The notes below the pieces were generated by a model that saw only the letters and a program-made list of their open reading frames with translations, had not been told where the DNA came from and made no database searches. Positions 41,438 through 52,779 of a stretch of DNA of 64,000 bases are shown piece after piece. This DNA is from an uncultured Pelagibacteraceae bacterium (GTDB lineage: Bacteria > Pseudomonadota > Alphaproteobacteria > Pelagibacterales > Pelagibacteraceae), in assembly GCA_902523515.1 (NCBI GenBank), contig CABYZT010000002.1:62001-126000 (forward strand), read 5' to 3'. The translations under genes were made by a program, and so were the position numbers. Each line of letters begins with the position of its first letter. Position 1 is the stretch's first letter.

Positions 41438-42811
41438 TTATAAAAAATATGCTCCAACACCTAAGAAGGAAACAAAACCTATTACATCAGTAATTGTTGT
41501 CACAAAGACACTTGAGGCAATCGCTGGGTCGATATTCATTTTTTTTAGGGTAAAAGGAACCAGTATGCCAAATAATCCGGCTATGATCATTGTTAGTACC
41601 ATTGATATTGCTATTATCAGTGAAAGGATGCTGTCTTGAAACCATATCTGTACAATTAAAGCACTTATTGCTGCAAATATAATTCCATTTAAAATACCAA
41701 TAGAAAATTCTTTAAATACATTTGATGAGAAATTATTTTGAGTTAAATCATTTGTAGCTATAGTTCTTACTGTTACTGCAAGTGTTTGCATTCCAGCATT
41801 TCCTCCCATCGAAGCTACAATCGGCATTAAGAAAGCTAATACTACCATTTGTTCAATGGTTGCTCCAAATAAACTAATACACCATGTTGCTAGAAAGGCA
41901 GTAAATAAATTAAGTAAAAGCCAATTGAATCTTCTCTTTGTTTTTTTTACAACTCCATCAGTAATTTCTTCATCTCCTACCCCTGCTAATCTTAAAGCAT
42001 CTTCCTCAGCTTCCTCTTTCAAGACTGTTAAAACGTCATCGTTCATAATCATACCAACTAATTTATTGTTTTTGTCTACAACAGCAGCTGAATTCAAATT
42101 ATAATTTTCAAATAAGTTAGCAACTTCCTCTTTATCCATTTCTACAGGAATTAATAATTGAGATTCTGACATAATTGTTGCCATTTTAGTATCTCTAGGT
42201 GTTGTTAAAACTCTAGAGGAAGGAACAGTTCCTATTGGTTTGAAATCTTCATTAACAATAAAAATTTCTAAAAACTCTTCTGGTAAATCTTTGTTTTCTC
42301 TTAAATAGTCAATTGTTTGACCTACAGACCAATTACTTGGTATAGCTGTAAATTCACGCTGCATAAGTCTAGCAGCAGTATCCTCTGGATAGCTTAAGCT
42401 TTCTAGTAGAGCAAATCTATCTTTAGGTGGTAAAGAGCTAAGGATTGCATTTTTATCCTCTTCAGGAACATTTTCCAATATAGATATAGCATCGTCTGAC
42501 TCTAAACCCTTTAGAATACTAACTATAGAATCTGAAGATAAATATGTAATAATTTCCGATTGAATAGACTCATTCAATTCAACAAAAACGTCCGGATCAA
42601 TATTAAAATTATTTAATTTAATTAAACTTTCTCTATCCCCTTCGCTAAGGTGCTCAATAATATCCGCAGCATCAGCAGGGTGCATTTCGTTAAATGAATT
42701 AGTAATAAATTGAGCGTCATTGTTAGCTATTTTGCTGGTAACAACTCTTATATATTCTTTATTAAATTCAAAATTTACTTTTTTATCTTTAGTTTTTTTA
42801 GTTAAAGACAT
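41438..42811 (-). CDS. mgtE: Magnesium transporter MgtE
   Basis: MgtE N-domain, CBS domains, C-terminal TM domain with FLMPIVASMGGNAGMQTLAVTVR. Confidence 0.96.
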   Translation of the reverse strand: MSLTKKTKDKKVNFEFNKEYIRVVTSKIANNDAQFITNSFNEMHPADAADIIEHLSEGDRESLIKLNNFNIDPDVFVELNESIQSEIITYLSSDSIVSILKGLESDDAISILENVPEEDKNAILSSLPPKDRFALLESLSYPEDTAARLMQREFTAIPSNWSVGQTIDYLRENKDLPEEFLEIFIVNEDFKPIGTVPSSRVLTTPRDTKMATIMSESQLLIPVEMDKEEVANLFENYNLNSAAVVDKNNKLVGMIMNDDVLTVLKEEAEEDALRLAGVGDEEITDGVVKKTKRRFNWLLLNLFTAFLATWCISLFGATIEQMVVLAFLMPIVASMGGNAGMQTLAVTVRTIATNDLTQNNFSSNVFKEFSIGILNGIIFAAISALIVQIWFQDSILSLIIAISMVLTMIIAGLFGILVPFTLKKMNIDPAIASSVFVTTITDVIGFVSFLGVGAYFL

Positions 42812-42832
42812 AAATCTACCTATAATTTAGAT

Positions 42833-42861
42833 TTGCACTATTAATACATAATAAAGATAAT
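42833..42861 (+). promoter_or_regulatory. Candidate sigma70-type promoter of lipB (TTGCAC-17-GATAAT)
   Basis: Hexamers at 42833-42838 and 42856-42861, 12 nt upstream of the lipB ATG. Confidence 0.5.
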
Positions 42862-42872
42862 ACAAATTATAA

Positions 42873-43490
42873 ATGAACATAGAGATCAAAAAGTCAATAA
42901 AACCAGTAAATTATTTTGATGCTATTAATATATTAGAGTCAAGATTAAAGGATTTATATGAAAATAATGATCAAGAATTAATTTGGACTTTGGAGCATAA
43001 TGAAGTTTTTACAGCAGGAACCTCTTATAAAGAGAATGAGATTATTGACAAATCCATTAAAATATTAGAAACGAATAGAGGTGGTAAAATTACTTACCAT
43101 GGACCAGGTCAATTAATTTGTTATTTTGTTTTAGATTTAAGGAAAAAAAAAGATATCAGAAAATTTATAACAACTATTGAAAAAACAATAATTCAAACTT
43201 TAAAATTTTATAAAATAGAAACTTTTCCAGATAAAGATAATGTCGGTATATGGTATAAATATAATAATGAAGTAAAAAAAATTGCTGCTATAGGTATCAG
43301 AGTTAGCAAATGGATTGCCTATCATGGTTTTGCAATAAATATAAATAATGATCTAGAAAAATATAAAAAAATTATACCATGTGGTATTTCAGACAAAGGA
43401 GTAACTAATTTAAAAAATATTTTAGATCAGGATTACTCAAATTTAAGTGATATATTAGTTAAAAATTTTATTTCAAACTTGAAAATCTAA
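42873..43490 (+). CDS. lipB: Octanoyltransferase LipB
   Basis: [54 protein letters not shown]. Confidence 0.95.
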   Translation: MNIEIKKSIKPVNYFDAINILESRLKDLYENNDQELIWTLEHNEVFTAGTSYKENEIIDKSIKILETNRGGKITYHGPGQLICYFVLDLRKKKDIRKFITTIEKTIIQTLKFYKIETFPDKDNVGIWYKYNNEVKKIAAIGIRVSKWIAYHGFAININNDLEKYKKIIPCGISDKGVTNLKNILDQDYSNLSDILVKNFISNLKI

Positions 43491-44385
43491 GTCTTTTAGA
43501 TTTTAAAAGTTTTTTAAAGTAATCAGGCAACAAAGCTGAATAAGTATGTTTTATATCATTAATTTTAAATTTAATTTGATATGAATGTAACATTAAATTT
43601 TTATTAATTCCTTTATTAGAATTTGATAATTTATATTTTGTATCTCCAAATATGGGATTTCCAATTGCATATAATTGTTTTCTTAACTGGTGTTTTCGTC
43701 CAGTAATGGGTTTTAATTCTAATAAACTTGCTTCAGAATTTTTATCAATAACTGTAAAAATTGTTTTTGCATTTTCAATTATTTTTTTATCACCGTCGTA
43801 CCTAATTAAATCATCATCCCATACACCAGATTTTTTATTAATTTCTCCTTGACATATAGCTAAATAGGTTTTGTGTACTTTTCTTAGTCTAAATAAAGAA
43901 GTAAGTAGTTGAGCGCTCTCTCTACTTTTAGCCATAATAAAAACTCCAGAAGTATCTTTATCTAATCTATGGACGGAATATGGTTTTGTTCCTTCAAAAA
44001 TTTCACTTTTAGCAAAAATATCAACTAGATTTTTTTTTGATTTAGTTCCACCTTGTACCGATATGCCTGATGCTTTGTTTAAAACTACAAAATTGTCATT
44101 GTTGTCAATAATTTGATCTTCATTTGATTTTATAATTTCTTTTGATGGTAAAAACTTAATTTTTTTGTGTTGAATTGTTTCTTTAAATTCAATGTTGAAT
44201 ATATTTATTTCATCTTTTGTTTTTACTTTAAAAGAACTTTTAACTTTCTTTCTATTGAGTTTTATTTTTCCTGTTCTTAAGTATTTCTCCACAAGTCCTT
44301 GTGGAATTTTGCCAATTTTTAATCTTAACCATCTGTCCAAACGCATATCATTACACGTTGAATCAACGATGTAAGATTTCTTCAT
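43468..44385 (-). CDS. rluC: RluA-family pseudouridine synthase with S4 domain (RluC-like)
   Basis: N-terminal S4-like region, [48 protein letters not shown]. Confidence 0.9.
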   Translation of the reverse strand: MKKSYIVDSTCNDMRLDRWLRLKIGKIPQGLVEKYLRTGKIKLNRKKVKSSFKVKTKDEINIFNIEFKETIQHKKIKFLPSKEIIKSNEDQIIDNNDNFVVLNKASGISVQGGTKSKKNLVDIFAKSEIFEGTKPYSVHRLDKDTSGVFIMAKSRESAQLLTSLFRLRKVHKTYLAICQGEINKKSGVWDDDLIRYDGDKKIIENAKTIFTVIDKNSEASLLELKPITGRKHQLRKQLYAIGNPIFGDTKYKLSNSNKGINKNLMLHSYQIKFKINDIKHTYSALLPDYFKKLLKSKRLRFSSLK

Positions 44386-44395
44386 GATTTAAGAT

Positions 44396-44839
44396 TTAAG
44401 CTGTAGCTTGTTTTTTCTCTTCCGTTTTAGGAGATTCTTTGTTTGTATTCTTTTTTGGCTTATCAACTCTTTTTGCTTCAACGTCTCTATCAACAAACTC
44501 AATTATTGCCATTGGAGCATTATCCCCATATCTAAATCCAGCCTTAATTATTCTTGTATAACCACCTTTTCTATCTTGATATCTTTTAGAAAGTGTTTTT
44601 TTAACTTTATTAGCTGATTTAATATCTTGTAGTTTAGAAACTAACATTTTAGTTGTCTGTAAAGTTTCTTTTTTACCTAATGTTATTATTTTATCTGCTT
44701 GAGGTTTTAAAAATTTAGCTTTTGGCAAAGTAGTTTTAATCTGCTCATACTTAATTAAAGAATTAAGCATATTTTTAAGTAGAGCTTTTCTGTGCTCTGA
44801 TGTTCTATTTAACTTCTTATTTGCCAAACCATGTCTCAT
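44396..44839 (-). CDS. rplQ: 50S ribosomal protein L17
   Basis: [24 protein letters not shown]. Confidence 0.97.
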   Translation of the reverse strand: MRHGLANKKLNRTSEHRKALLKNMLNSLIKYEQIKTTLPKAKFLKPQADKIITLGKKETLQTTKMLVSKLQDIKSANKVKKTLSKRYQDRKGGYTRIIKAGFRYGDNAPMAIIEFVDRDVEAKRVDKPKKNTNKESPKTEEKKQATA

Positions 44840-45867
44840 TAAATTGCTTCCTCCAATTTCTTAGACATTTCTGCAATGTTGTCTGGTGGCCAGTTAGGAA
44901 TTTCCATTCCTAAATATAGAGACATACCTGTTAAAACTTCTTTAATTTCATTTAATGATTTTCTTCCAAAATTAGGCGTTCTCAACATTTCACCTTCAGA
45001 TTTTTGAACTAGATCACCGATATAAATTATATTGTCATTTTTTAAGCAGTTCATTGATCTAACTGATAACTCTAACTCATCTACTTTTCTTAGTAAGTTT
45101 TTGTTAAATTCAGGTTCAGTAGAAACTTCTTTTACAGGAGCTTCAACTGGCTCATCAAAATTTACAAACATTTTAAGCTGATCTTGGAAAATTCTAGCTG
45201 AATAAGCTACAGCATCTTCAGCAGAAATTGATCCATTAGTTTCAACTTCCATTATTAATTTGTCATAATCTAGTGCTTTACCTTCTCTAGCAGTACTTAC
45301 TGAATATGAAACTTTTTTAACTGGACTATAAAGTGAGTCTATAGCAATAAGGCCTAATGGTGGCTCTTCAGGTTTATTTAGTTCTGCAGGAACATATCCT
45401 TTACCTGTATTAACATTCATCTCCATATGAAAAGTAGTATTTTCATCTAGATTACAAATAACTAAATCAGGATTTAAAATCTCAACATCTGCAACTGGAG
45501 CTATATCTGAAGCTTTAATTTCTCCAGGTCCTTTAGCATTTAATATTAGTTTTTTTGTACCCTCAGAATTACTTTTCAGTGCTAAAGATTTTACATTTAA
45601 AACGATATCAGTCACATCTTCTCTAACACCTTTTATTGAGGTGAATTCATGTAAAACACCATCAATTTGAATTGATGTTACAGCAGCTCCTCTTATAGAT
45701 GATAATAAAATCCTTCTTAGAGAATTTCCTAAAGTTAATCCATAACCTTTTTCTAAAGGCTCAGCTACAATTTTTGCATGGGTTAAGTCGTCACTTATTT
45801 GAACATCTAATTTAGATGGCTTGATTAATGACTTCCAATTTTTTACATTAACATTTTCGACTTCCAT
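44839..45867 (-). CDS. rpoA: RNA polymerase alpha subunit
   Basis: [30 protein letters not shown]-terminal domain [14 protein letters not shown]. Confidence 0.98.
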   Translation of the reverse strand: MEVENVNVKNWKSLIKPSKLDVQISDDLTHAKIVAEPLEKGYGLTLGNSLRRILLSSIRGAAVTSIQIDGVLHEFTSIKGVREDVTDIVLNVKSLALKSNSEGTKKLILNAKGPGEIKASDIAPVADVEILNPDLVICNLDENTTFHMEMNVNTGKGYVPAELNKPEEPPLGLIAIDSLYSPVKKVSYSVSTAREGKALDYDKLIMEVETNGSISAEDAVAYSARIFQDQLKMFVNFDEPVEAPVKEVSTEPEFNKNLLRKVDELELSVRSMNCLKNDNIIYIGDLVQKSEGEMLRTPNFGRKSLNEIKEVLTGMSLYLGMEIPNWPPDNIAEMSKKLEEAI

Positions 45868-46316
45868 TAAACTCTCCTTTTCTTTGGTGGTCTAGTTCCA
45901 TTATGAGGCATAGGCGTAGTGTCTTTGATTGACAAAATCTTAAATCCTCTAGCTTGCAATGCTCTTAAAGCGGTTTCTCTTCCTGATCCGGGGCCTTTAA
46001 CTTCAACAGATAAAGTTTTCATTCCATACTCAAGAGCTTTCGAAGCTGCAGAGTCGGCTGCTATCTGTGCGGCATAAGGAGTTGATTTTCTTGATCCCTT
46101 AAACCCTTTTTGTCCTGCAGATGCCCATGAAATTACGTTTCCATTTGTATCAGCAATAGAGATGATGGTATTATTAAATGTTGATTGCACATAAGCAATT
46201 CCATTTAAAATATTTTTCTTAACTTTCTTCTTTTTTGAATAAGAACTTTTTACACTTTTTTTAGTAGACTTTTCTACTTTCTGATCTTTATTCTCAACTT
46301 TATCAGTTTTAGCCAT
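45867..46316 (-). CDS. rpsK: 30S ribosomal protein S11 (Lys-rich N-terminal extension)
   Basis: [46 protein letters not shown]. Confidence 0.97.
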   Translation of the reverse strand: MAKTDKVENKDQKVEKSTKKSVKSSYSKKKKVKKNILNGIAYVQSTFNNTIISIADTNGNVISWASAGQKGFKGSRKSTPYAAQIAADSAASKALEYGMKTLSVEVKGPGSGRETALRALQARGFKILSIKDTTPMPHNGTRPPKKRRV

Positions 46317-46318
46317 AA

Positions 46319-46702
46319 CTATTTTTTAGTTGGTGTTAATTTTTTTCCAGCAATAGCGATTGCTTTTCCTTTTCTTGTCCTAGCATTACATCTAGTTCTT
46401 TGTCCTCTAACAGGTAATTTTTTTCTATGTCTTGTTCCTCTGTAACAAGCTAGATCAATTAATCTTTTAATACTTAATGAATAATCTCTCCTTAAATCAC
46501 CTTCTACTTTAAAGTTTTGATCGATGTACTCTCTAATTTTTAAAATCTCTTCATCTGTTAATTCATTTACCCTTTTAGCTCTTGGGATTTCTAAAGATGA
46601 ACAAATTTGTTGAGAGAATTTATCACCAATACCATAAATATAAGTTAAACCTATGTGAACAAGTTTATTCTGTGGAATGTTTATACCTGCGATACGAGCC
46701 AT
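46319..46702 (-). CDS. rpsM: 30S ribosomal protein S13
   Basis: [26 protein letters not shown]...[25 protein letters not shown]. Confidence 0.98.
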   Translation of the reverse strand: MARIAGINIPQNKLVHIGLTYIYGIGDKFSQQICSSLEIPRAKRVNELTDEEILKIREYIDQNFKVEGDLRRDYSLSIKRLIDLACYRGTRHRKKLPVRGQRTRCNARTRKGKAIAIAGKKLTPTKK

Positions 46703-46725
46703 AATTTTTGTGATAAATTGTGCCT

Positions 46726-46753
46726 TTTATATAAGAAGATTAATCAAAGTCAA
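46726..46753 (-). promoter_or_regulatory. Candidate internal promoter for rpsM-rpsK-rpoA-rplQ (TTGACT-16-TATAAA)
   Basis: Reverse strand TTGACTttgattaatcttcttaTATAAA in the 55-nt adk/rpsM gap. Confidence 0.65.
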
Positions 46754-46757
46754 CGTC

Positions 46758-47321
46758 TTATACATTGATAAAAGTGTCTATTTTCCTTGTTATTTCTTTA
46801 ATTTCTAAGCTTCCATCAATCTCTTTAAAATTTGGATTCTCAGAGTAGAAATTTAGAACTGGTTGGGTTGTTTCCATGTATTTCTCATACCTTGAAATTA
46901 TCGTATGAGTATCATCATCAGACCTGTTTTCTATAATTTTTCTCTTTTCAAGCCTTTTGAGAATTGTTTCTTTATCTACGTTTAGAAATAAAATTAAATC
47001 TATACTCTGATTTGAATTTTTTAGTACTGCTTCTAAATTTTTTGCCTGAGTTAATGATCGAGGATATCCATCAAAGATTAATTTATTTTTTTTTTGAGGA
47101 TCAGATATTAAATTTTGTATAAGTTTATTAACAATATCATCACTTATAAATTTTCCATTACTCATGTCATTGGTTATCGCTTTACCAATGTCTGAATTTT
47201 TTTTGATTTCTTCTCTTAAAAGATCGCCTGTTGAAATTTGAAAAGCATTTAATTTATTTACGAGATATTTAGACTGAGTACCTTTTCCAGCACCAGGAGG
47301 TCCAAATAAAATTATATTCAC
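46758..47321 (-). CDS. adk: Adenylate kinase (short-LID form)
   Basis: MNIILFGPPGAGKGTQSKYL, FDGYPRSLTQA; LID shortened to KRKIIENRSDDD. Confidence 0.96.
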   Translation of the reverse strand: MNIILFGPPGAGKGTQSKYLVNKLNAFQISTGDLLREEIKKNSDIGKAITNDMSNGKFISDDIVNKLIQNLISDPQKKNKLIFDGYPRSLTQAKNLEAVLKNSNQSIDLILFLNVDKETILKRLEKRKIIENRSDDDTHTIISRYEKYMETTQPVLNFYSENPNFKEIDGSLEIKEITRKIDTFINV

Positions 47322-48602
47322 TTATTTACCAAATTTTGTTTTTTTAATCAGTTGTTCGTATTGTGAACTCATTAATCTTGTTTGTATTTGTGTTACAGTA
47401 TCGATGGCTACCACAACAACAATTAATATAGATGCACCACCTAAATAAAAAGGTATTGGATAGTTTGCAATTAAAAATTCCGGCATCAAACAAACTAGAG
47501 TTAAATATAGAGCACCAATCGTAGTTAATTTTGTTGAAATATTTTCAATATACAACGCTGTACTTTCACCTGGTCTAATTCCTGGTACAAAACCTCCATA
47601 CTTCCTAAGATTCTCAGCAGTTTCGGTTGGATTGAATGTTATAGAGGTATAAAAAAAAGTAAAAAATATTATTCCTGATGCATACAGCAACATATAAAGA
47701 GGTTGACCTTGCGTAAAATAAGAGCTCAAGTTTAAAAATGTTTCATTGTTAGAAAACGAAAAATTTGAGAATGTTACTGGTAGCAATAGAAGTGCAGAAG
47801 CAAAAATTGCAGGAATTACTCCAGCCTGATTTATTTTTAAAGGTAAATGTGATGACTCTCCTCCATACATTTTGTTTCCCATTTGTCTTTTTGGATAATT
47901 AATAAGAATTTTTCTTAATGCTCTTTCCATAAAAACTACAAAAAGAATTGTAACAATTAATAGAACAAATATAGCTAGGATCATAAATGTTGAAACAGCG
48001 CCCGTTCTACCTAATTCAAAAGTTGTAACCAAAGCTCTTGGAATTTCTGCTACAATACCAGCAAAAATTATTAACGATATACCGTTACCAATACCTCTTT
48101 GAGTAATTTGTTCTCCCAGCCACATTAAAAATATTGTTCCTGCAACTATTGTTGTAACAGTAGTTATTTTAAAAAAAGCTCCTGGGTTAATTACTAAGTC
48201 AGCGGATGACTCTAGACCAACAGATAAACCATATCCTTGGACTGTTGCAAGTAATACTGTTCCATATCTAGTGATTTGTGTGATTTTAGCTCTGCCTGTC
48301 TCACCTTGAGCTTTTAGATTTTTAAAATAGTCAGAAACCCCAGTCAAAAGTTGAACTATAATTGCTGAAGAAATGTAAGGCATTATACCTAATGCAAATA
48401 TTGCCATTCTGCTAACTGCTCCACCGGCAAAAACATTAAACATGCCAAGTAATCCTTTTTGATTACCTTCCATCATGATTTTCAATTGTTCAGGATCTAT
48501 ACCAGGTAAAGGTACAAATGTTCCAAATCTATAAACGGCTAATATTAAAATAGTAAATATAATTCTATTTCTTAAATCATTTGTTGATGATGATGCACTC
48601 AT
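47322..48602 (-). CDS. secY: Preprotein translocase subunit SecY
   Basis: LRNRIIFTILILAVYRFGTFVPLPGID, TQRGIGNGISLIIFAGI, GGFVPGIRPG. Confidence 0.97.
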   Translation of the reverse strand: MSASSSTNDLRNRIIFTILILAVYRFGTFVPLPGIDPEQLKIMMEGNQKGLLGMFNVFAGGAVSRMAIFALGIMPYISSAIIVQLLTGVSDYFKNLKAQGETGRAKITQITRYGTVLLATVQGYGLSVGLESSADLVINPGAFFKITTVTTIVAGTIFLMWLGEQITQRGIGNGISLIIFAGIVAEIPRALVTTFELGRTGAVSTFMILAIFVLLIVTILFVVFMERALRKILINYPKRQMGNKMYGGESSHLPLKINQAGVIPAIFASALLLLPVTFSNFSFSNNETFLNLSSYFTQGQPLYMLLYASGIIFFTFFYTSITFNPTETAENLRKYGGFVPGIRPGESTALYIENISTKLTTIGALYLTLVCLMPEFLIANYPIPFYLGGASILIVVVVAIDTVTQIQTRLMSSQYEQLIKKTKFGK

Positions 48603-48611
48603 ATAAACAAA

Positions 48612-49064
48612 CTATTTTTTTAATTGAATAGATCCACCAATTTTTTCTAGTTTTTCTATTGCTGATTTAGAGGCTAGGTCTGCTTCAATATTAATTTTAT
48701 CTTTTACTTCCCCAGAACCTAAAATTTTTAATTTCTTTGAGTTTTTATTTATTAATTTAAGTTTTTTTAACAATTCGGAGTTTAATACTTCATTTGGATT
48801 AATATTTTTTTTGTCTATATAAGATTGAATTTTATCTAGATTTAAAATTGCGACACTCTCTTTTGATATTGGATTAAAACCTCTTTTTGGAAGTCTTCTG
48901 TATAGTGGCATTTGACCACCTTCAAAACTTTTTATAGCTACTCCAGATCTTGATTTTTGACCTTTAACACCTCTTCCTGATGTTTTGCCTTTTCCAGAAC
49001 CAATTCCTCTTCCAACTCTTATTTTAGATTTATTGATTTTTTCTCTATTATTTAAAGTAATCAT
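48612..49064 (-). CDS. rplO: 50S ribosomal protein L15
   Basis: [43 protein letters not shown]. Confidence 0.97.
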   Translation of the reverse strand: MITLNNREKINKSKIRVGRGIGSGKGKTSGRGVKGQKSRSGVAIKSFEGGQMPLYRRLPKRGFNPISKESVAILNLDKIQSYIDKKNINPNEVLNSELLKKLKLINKNSKKLKILGSGEVKDKINIEADLASKSAIEKLEKIGGSIQLKK

Positions 49065-49579
49065 TATCCTCTTTTTTCAATTATTTCAGAAATTTTTTTA
49101 TTTCTTATTGCTGATATTTGTTTTGGTGAACTTTGTTTCATTAAAGCTTTCATTGTAGCTCTTATAACATTGTGGGCATTAGAAGTTCCCATAGATTTTG
49201 CAACAATATCTTTTACTCCTAAAACTTCACATACCGCTCTAACTGGACCACCTGCAATTATACCAGTTCCTTTTGAAGCAGCTCTTAACACTATTCTACC
49301 CGAGCCATCTTTCGCCTTTACATCATGATGTATCGTTCTGCCTTCTCTTAATGGTATATGAGTAAGTTTTCTTCTAGCCATCTCATTTGCTTTTTTAATG
49401 GCATCAGGCACTTGTTTTGCTTTTGCGTGAGCTATTCCAATTTTTCCGGCTTGATTTCCAACAACTACAAGAGCTGAAAATCCAAATCTTCTTCCACCCT
49501 TAACAACTTTAGTAATACGATTTATATGAACTAATTTTTCTAATATATCGTCAGTTTTTTTATCTTTAAAATTTTCCAT
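49064..49579 (-). CDS. rpsE: 30S ribosomal protein S5
   Basis: [45 protein letters not shown]. Confidence 0.98.
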   Translation of the reverse strand: MENFKDKKTDDILEKLVHINRITKVVKGGRRFGFSALVVVGNQAGKIGIAHAKAKQVPDAIKKANEMARRKLTHIPLREGRTIHHDVKAKDGSGRIVLRAASKGTGIIAGGPVRAVCEVLGVKDIVAKSMGTSNAHNVIRATMKALMKQSSPKQISAIRNKKISEIIEKRG

Positions 49580-49581
49580 AA

Positions 49582-49938
49582 TTAAAATTCCATTCCGTTT
49601 TCTCTTAAGGTTTCTGCAAAAACTTTAATTCTACCATGATATTTATATGAACCTCTATCAAAGTAAATTTTAGTAATTTTTTTCTCTTGAGCTTTTTTAG
49701 CTAATTTTTGAGCAACCAATTTAGATAATTCAGTTTTATTAACTTTATCAGTTGATTTAAGATCTTTTTCTACAGATGAAGCTGATAATAAAGTTACATT
49801 TTTTGTATCATCAATTATTTGAGCTGAAATATTTTTTGATGATCTAGAAATACTTAATCTAAATCTATCTTTTGAAGCAACTTTTTTAACTTTATTGCTA
49901 ACTCTATATCTTTTTCTGATACTAGTGTTTAGTTTCAT
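49582..49938 (-). CDS. rplR: 50S ribosomal protein L18
   Basis: [46 protein letters not shown]. Confidence 0.96.
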   Translation of the reverse strand: MKLNTSIRKRYRVSNKVKKVASKDRFRLSISRSSKNISAQIIDDTKNVTLLSASSVEKDLKSTDKVNKTELSKLVAQKLAKKAQEKKITKIYFDRGSYKYHGRIKVFAETLRENGMEF

Positions 49939-50477
49939 TACTTTTTCTTTCCCTCTTTTTTAAGAACATATTGTCCTTTTTCTCTAACACCTTTTCCTTT
50001 GTATGGTTCGATTTTTCTTAATGTTTTGATTTTAGATGCAACTTCCCCAACTAGCTGCTTATCAGATCCTGTAATTTTTAATGTTGTTTGTTTTTCAACA
50101 GCAATTTTAATGCCTTCTGGTATGTCAAAATTGATATCATGACTATAACCCAATTGTAAATTTAACTGATTTCCCTTTAGTGCTGCTCTATAACCTACAC
50201 CAACTAATTCTAAAGTTTTTTCATAACCTGTACTTGATCCAATTACAGCATTATTGATTAAACTTCTATTCATTCCCCAAAGTCTTTTTGAATTTTGATC
50301 TACTTTTTTTGGTTTAATAGAAATTTCTTTTCCTTCAATTATGTCTAAATTAAACATATCTAAATCAATATTGATTGATTTTTTTCCAAGAGGTCCTTCT
50401 ATATTTATATTATTACCAGCTAAAGCAACTTTAACTTTTTCTGGGATCGATATGTTTATTTTACCTATTTTAGACAT
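49938..50477 (-). CDS. rplF: 50S ribosomal protein L6 (ORF opens at 50492)
   Basis: [64 protein letters not shown]. Confidence 0.97.
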   Translation of the reverse strand: MSKIGKINISIPEKVKVALAGNNINIEGPLGKKSINIDLDMFNLDIIEGKEISIKPKKVDQNSKRLWGMNRSLINNAVIGSSTGYEKTLELVGVGYRAALKGNQLNLQLGYSHDINFDIPEGIKIAVEKQTTLKITGSDKQLVGEVASKIKTLRKIEPYKGKGVREKGQYVLKKEGKKK

Positions 50478-50872
50478 TAAAATACCTTGCAAATTATTTC
50501 GCCACCAACTTTTTGTTTTCTTGCATCTATATCAGTCATTACTCCTTTTGGAGTTGATACAATAGCAATTCCTAAACCATTATTTATTTTAGGTAAGCTA
50601 TCGGCAGATGAAAAAATTCTTCTCCCTGGTTTAGATACTCTTTCAAAAGCACTTATTACTGGATTACCTGAATGGTACTTAAGTTCTAATGATAGCATTG
50701 GTTTCTTTTCTTCAGAACTTACTTTAAAATCTTTAATAAAACCCTCATTTTTAAGTATATCTGCAATTTTTGTTTTAAAATTAGATGAAGGTAATTCTAC
50801 TTTCTTATGATTTCTGGCTTGAGCGTTCTTCACTCTTGCAATCATATCTCCTATTGGGTCACTTAAACTCAT
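50477..50872 (-). CDS. rpsH: 30S ribosomal protein S8
   Basis: SDPIGDMIARVKNAQ, GLGIAIVSTPKGVMTDIDARKQKVGGEIICKVF. Confidence 0.97.
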   Translation of the reverse strand: MSLSDPIGDMIARVKNAQARNHKKVELPSSNFKTKIADILKNEGFIKDFKVSSEEKKPMLSLELKYHSGNPVISAFERVSKPGRRIFSSADSLPKINNGLGIAIVSTPKGVMTDIDARKQKVGGEIICKVF

Positions 50873-50883
50873 AATTTTCCTTT

Positions 50884-51189
50884 CTACCAGCTAGATTTAA
50901 CTAAACCAGGTATCTTTCCTTGTAATCCTAATTGTCTTAATGCAATTCTTGAAATCTTTAATTTTCTGTAAACACCGTGAGGTCTTCCAGTAATCTCACA
51001 TCTATTCATAACTCTTATTTTAGCCGAGTTTCTTGGCAGTTTTGATAATTTTTGCTGCGCTTTAAATCTTTCTTCTAATGGAATCTTTTTATCCATTACA
51101 ATCCTCTTTAATGCTTGTCTTTTCTTATAAAGTCTATCTGAAAGCTTAATTCTTTTTTTATTTTTATTAACCGCGCTTAACTTTGCCAT
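50884..51189 (-). CDS. rpsN: 30S ribosomal protein S14 (zinc-independent type)
   Basis: LPRNSAKIRVMNRCEITGRPHGVYRKLKISRIALRQLGLQGKIPGLVKSSW. Confidence 0.97.
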   Translation of the reverse strand: MAKLSAVNKNKKRIKLSDRLYKKRQALKRIVMDKKIPLEERFKAQQKLSKLPRNSAKIRVMNRCEITGRPHGVYRKLKISRIALRQLGLQGKIPGLVKSSW

Positions 51190-51191
51190 GT

Positions 51192-51746
51192 TTAATTATC
51201 TCCTTTTTTAATAAATGGAAAATTCATTTTTTCTAATAATGCAAAACTATGCTCTTTGTTTATTGCTTTAATAACTATTACTATATCTAACCCTCTAACT
51301 TTGTCTGCTCTATCAAAGCTTACTTCTGGGAAAATTATATGTTCTTTAATTCCAAATGTATAATTACCAAATTTGTCAAAGCCTTTTGGAGACAAACCTC
51401 TAAAATCTTTAATTCTTGGCAATGCAATATTCACTAATCTGTCTAAGAATTCATACATTCTATTTTTTCTTAATGTTACTTTTAGACCAGCGTTTGATCC
51501 TTTTCTTGTTTTAAAGTTTGCAACTGATTTTTTAAATTTTGTTGTTACTGGTTTTTGTCCAGTAATTTTAGCCATATCTTCTTCACATGATTTTAAAATC
51601 TTAGAATCTGTAGCATCTAATCCAAGACCCATATTTAAAACAATTTTCTCAATTCTTGGAGCCATATAAATATTTTTAAAACCAAACTGATCTTTTAATG
51701 CAGGCTGAATTTCTTTATTGAATATTTCTTTTAATCTTGGTGTCAT
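51192..51746 (-). CDS. rplE: 50S ribosomal protein L5
   Basis: PRIEKIVLNMGLG, IALPRIKDFRGLSPKGFDKFGNYTFGIKEHIIFPE. Confidence 0.97.
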   Translation of the reverse strand: MTPRLKEIFNKEIQPALKDQFGFKNIYMAPRIEKIVLNMGLGLDATDSKILKSCEEDMAKITGQKPVTTKFKKSVANFKTRKGSNAGLKVTLRKNRMYEFLDRLVNIALPRIKDFRGLSPKGFDKFGNYTFGIKEHIIFPEVSFDRADKVRGLDIVIVIKAINKEHSFALLEKMNFPFIKKGDN

Positions 51747-51991
51747 TATTTTTTAGCCTCTTTTTTCTTTGCCGCTTTTTCATTAATTAGTTTTAAGTTA
51801 GAAATATGAATAAAGCTCTCTTTAGGAAAAATTCCACCTTTTTTCTCTTTTGTTGTTTTTACGTGTTTTTTAACCATGTTAATTTCTTTAACTTTAGCTC
51901 GGTTATTGACTCTATCTATTTCAATAACTTCACCTTCTTTTTTTTTATCTTTTCCAGTTAAAACTCTTACTTTCAAACCTTTTTTAATCAT
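51746..51991 (-). CDS. rplX: 50S ribosomal protein L24
   Basis: [41 protein letters not shown]. Confidence 0.94.
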   Translation of the reverse strand: MIKKGLKVRVLTGKDKKKEGEVIEIDRVNNRAKVKEINMVKKHVKTTKEKKGGIFPKESFIHISNLKLINEKAAKKKEAKK

Positions 51992-52359
51992 TATAAAACC
52001 TCCGGTGCTAATGAAATAATTTTCATTTGACCTCTGCTTCTTAATTCTCTTGTAACTGGACCAAAAATCCTTGTTCCTACTGGCTCCCCTTTGTCATCAA
52101 CTAACACAGCAGCATTATTATCAAATCTTACTTTAGAACCATCATTTCTATGAATTCCCTTTTTAACTCTCACAACGACAGCTTTATGGACAGATCCTTT
52201 TTTAACTTTTCCTTTAGGCATCGCCTCTTTAACTGCAATTACAATTGTATCACCAATACTAGCATATCTTCTTTTTGATCCACCTAAAACTTTAATACAC
52301 TCAATTCTTTTTGCACCAGTATTATCAGCTACTTGTAATTCTGTTTGAACACCAATCAT
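51991..52359 (-). CDS. rplN: 50S ribosomal protein L14
   Basis: [37 protein letters not shown]. Confidence 0.98.
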   Translation of the reverse strand: MIGVQTELQVADNTGAKRIECIKVLGGSKRRYASIGDTIVIAVKEAMPKGKVKKGSVHKAVVVRVKKGIHRNDGSKVRFDNNAAVLVDDKGEPVGTRIFGPVTRELRSRGQMKIISLAPEVL

Positions 52360-52595
52360 AACTTTGTACTCTCCATAACTTGAAATTTTTTATTTTTTGA
52401 AAAAGGTTTGCTCTCAATAATTGAAACTTTGTCACCAGTTTTGAACTTATTATTTTCATCGTGAGCATTATAATTTTTTCTAACTCTGATTACTTTTTTA
52501 AGAACTGGGTGAGAATATTTACGTTCTACCATAACAGTAACTGTTTTATTTGGTTTATCGCTTATGACTACTCCAGTAAGTATTTTTTTAGGCAT
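52356..52595 (-). CDS. rpsQ: 30S ribosomal protein S17
   Basis: [47 protein letters not shown]. Confidence 0.97.
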   Translation of the reverse strand: MPKKILTGVVISDKPNKTVTVMVERKYSHPVLKKVIRVRKNYNAHDENNKFKTGDKVSIIESKPFSKNKKFQVMESTKL

Positions 52596-52779
52596 TTGCT
52601 TTTCCTTTTAAAATTGTTTTTAATCTTGCTATTGTTTTTCTAGTTTCCCCAATTTTAGCTGGGTTTGTTACTTGTGAATTCATTTTTTGAAATCTGAAAT
52701 TAAAAAGATCTTTTTTAAGTTTATCAATATTCTTCACAATTTCGTCCTTTGATAATTTTTTAATTTCTTGTTTTTTCAT
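52588..52779 (-). CDS. rpmC: 50S ribosomal protein L29
   Basis: 63-aa L29: [37 protein letters not shown]. Confidence 0.95.
   Translation of the reverse strand: MKKQEIKKLSKDEIVKNIDKLKKDLFNFRFQKMNSQVTNPAKIGETRKTIARLKTILKGKANA

Noticed and set aside
46758-47321. Truncated adenylate kinase
   Set aside because: The short LID is a known Adk form, not a pseudogene; catalytic motifs are intact.
50884-51189. S14 as an unusual paralogue
   Set aside because: It is the ordinary zinc-independent long S14 found in many Proteobacteria.
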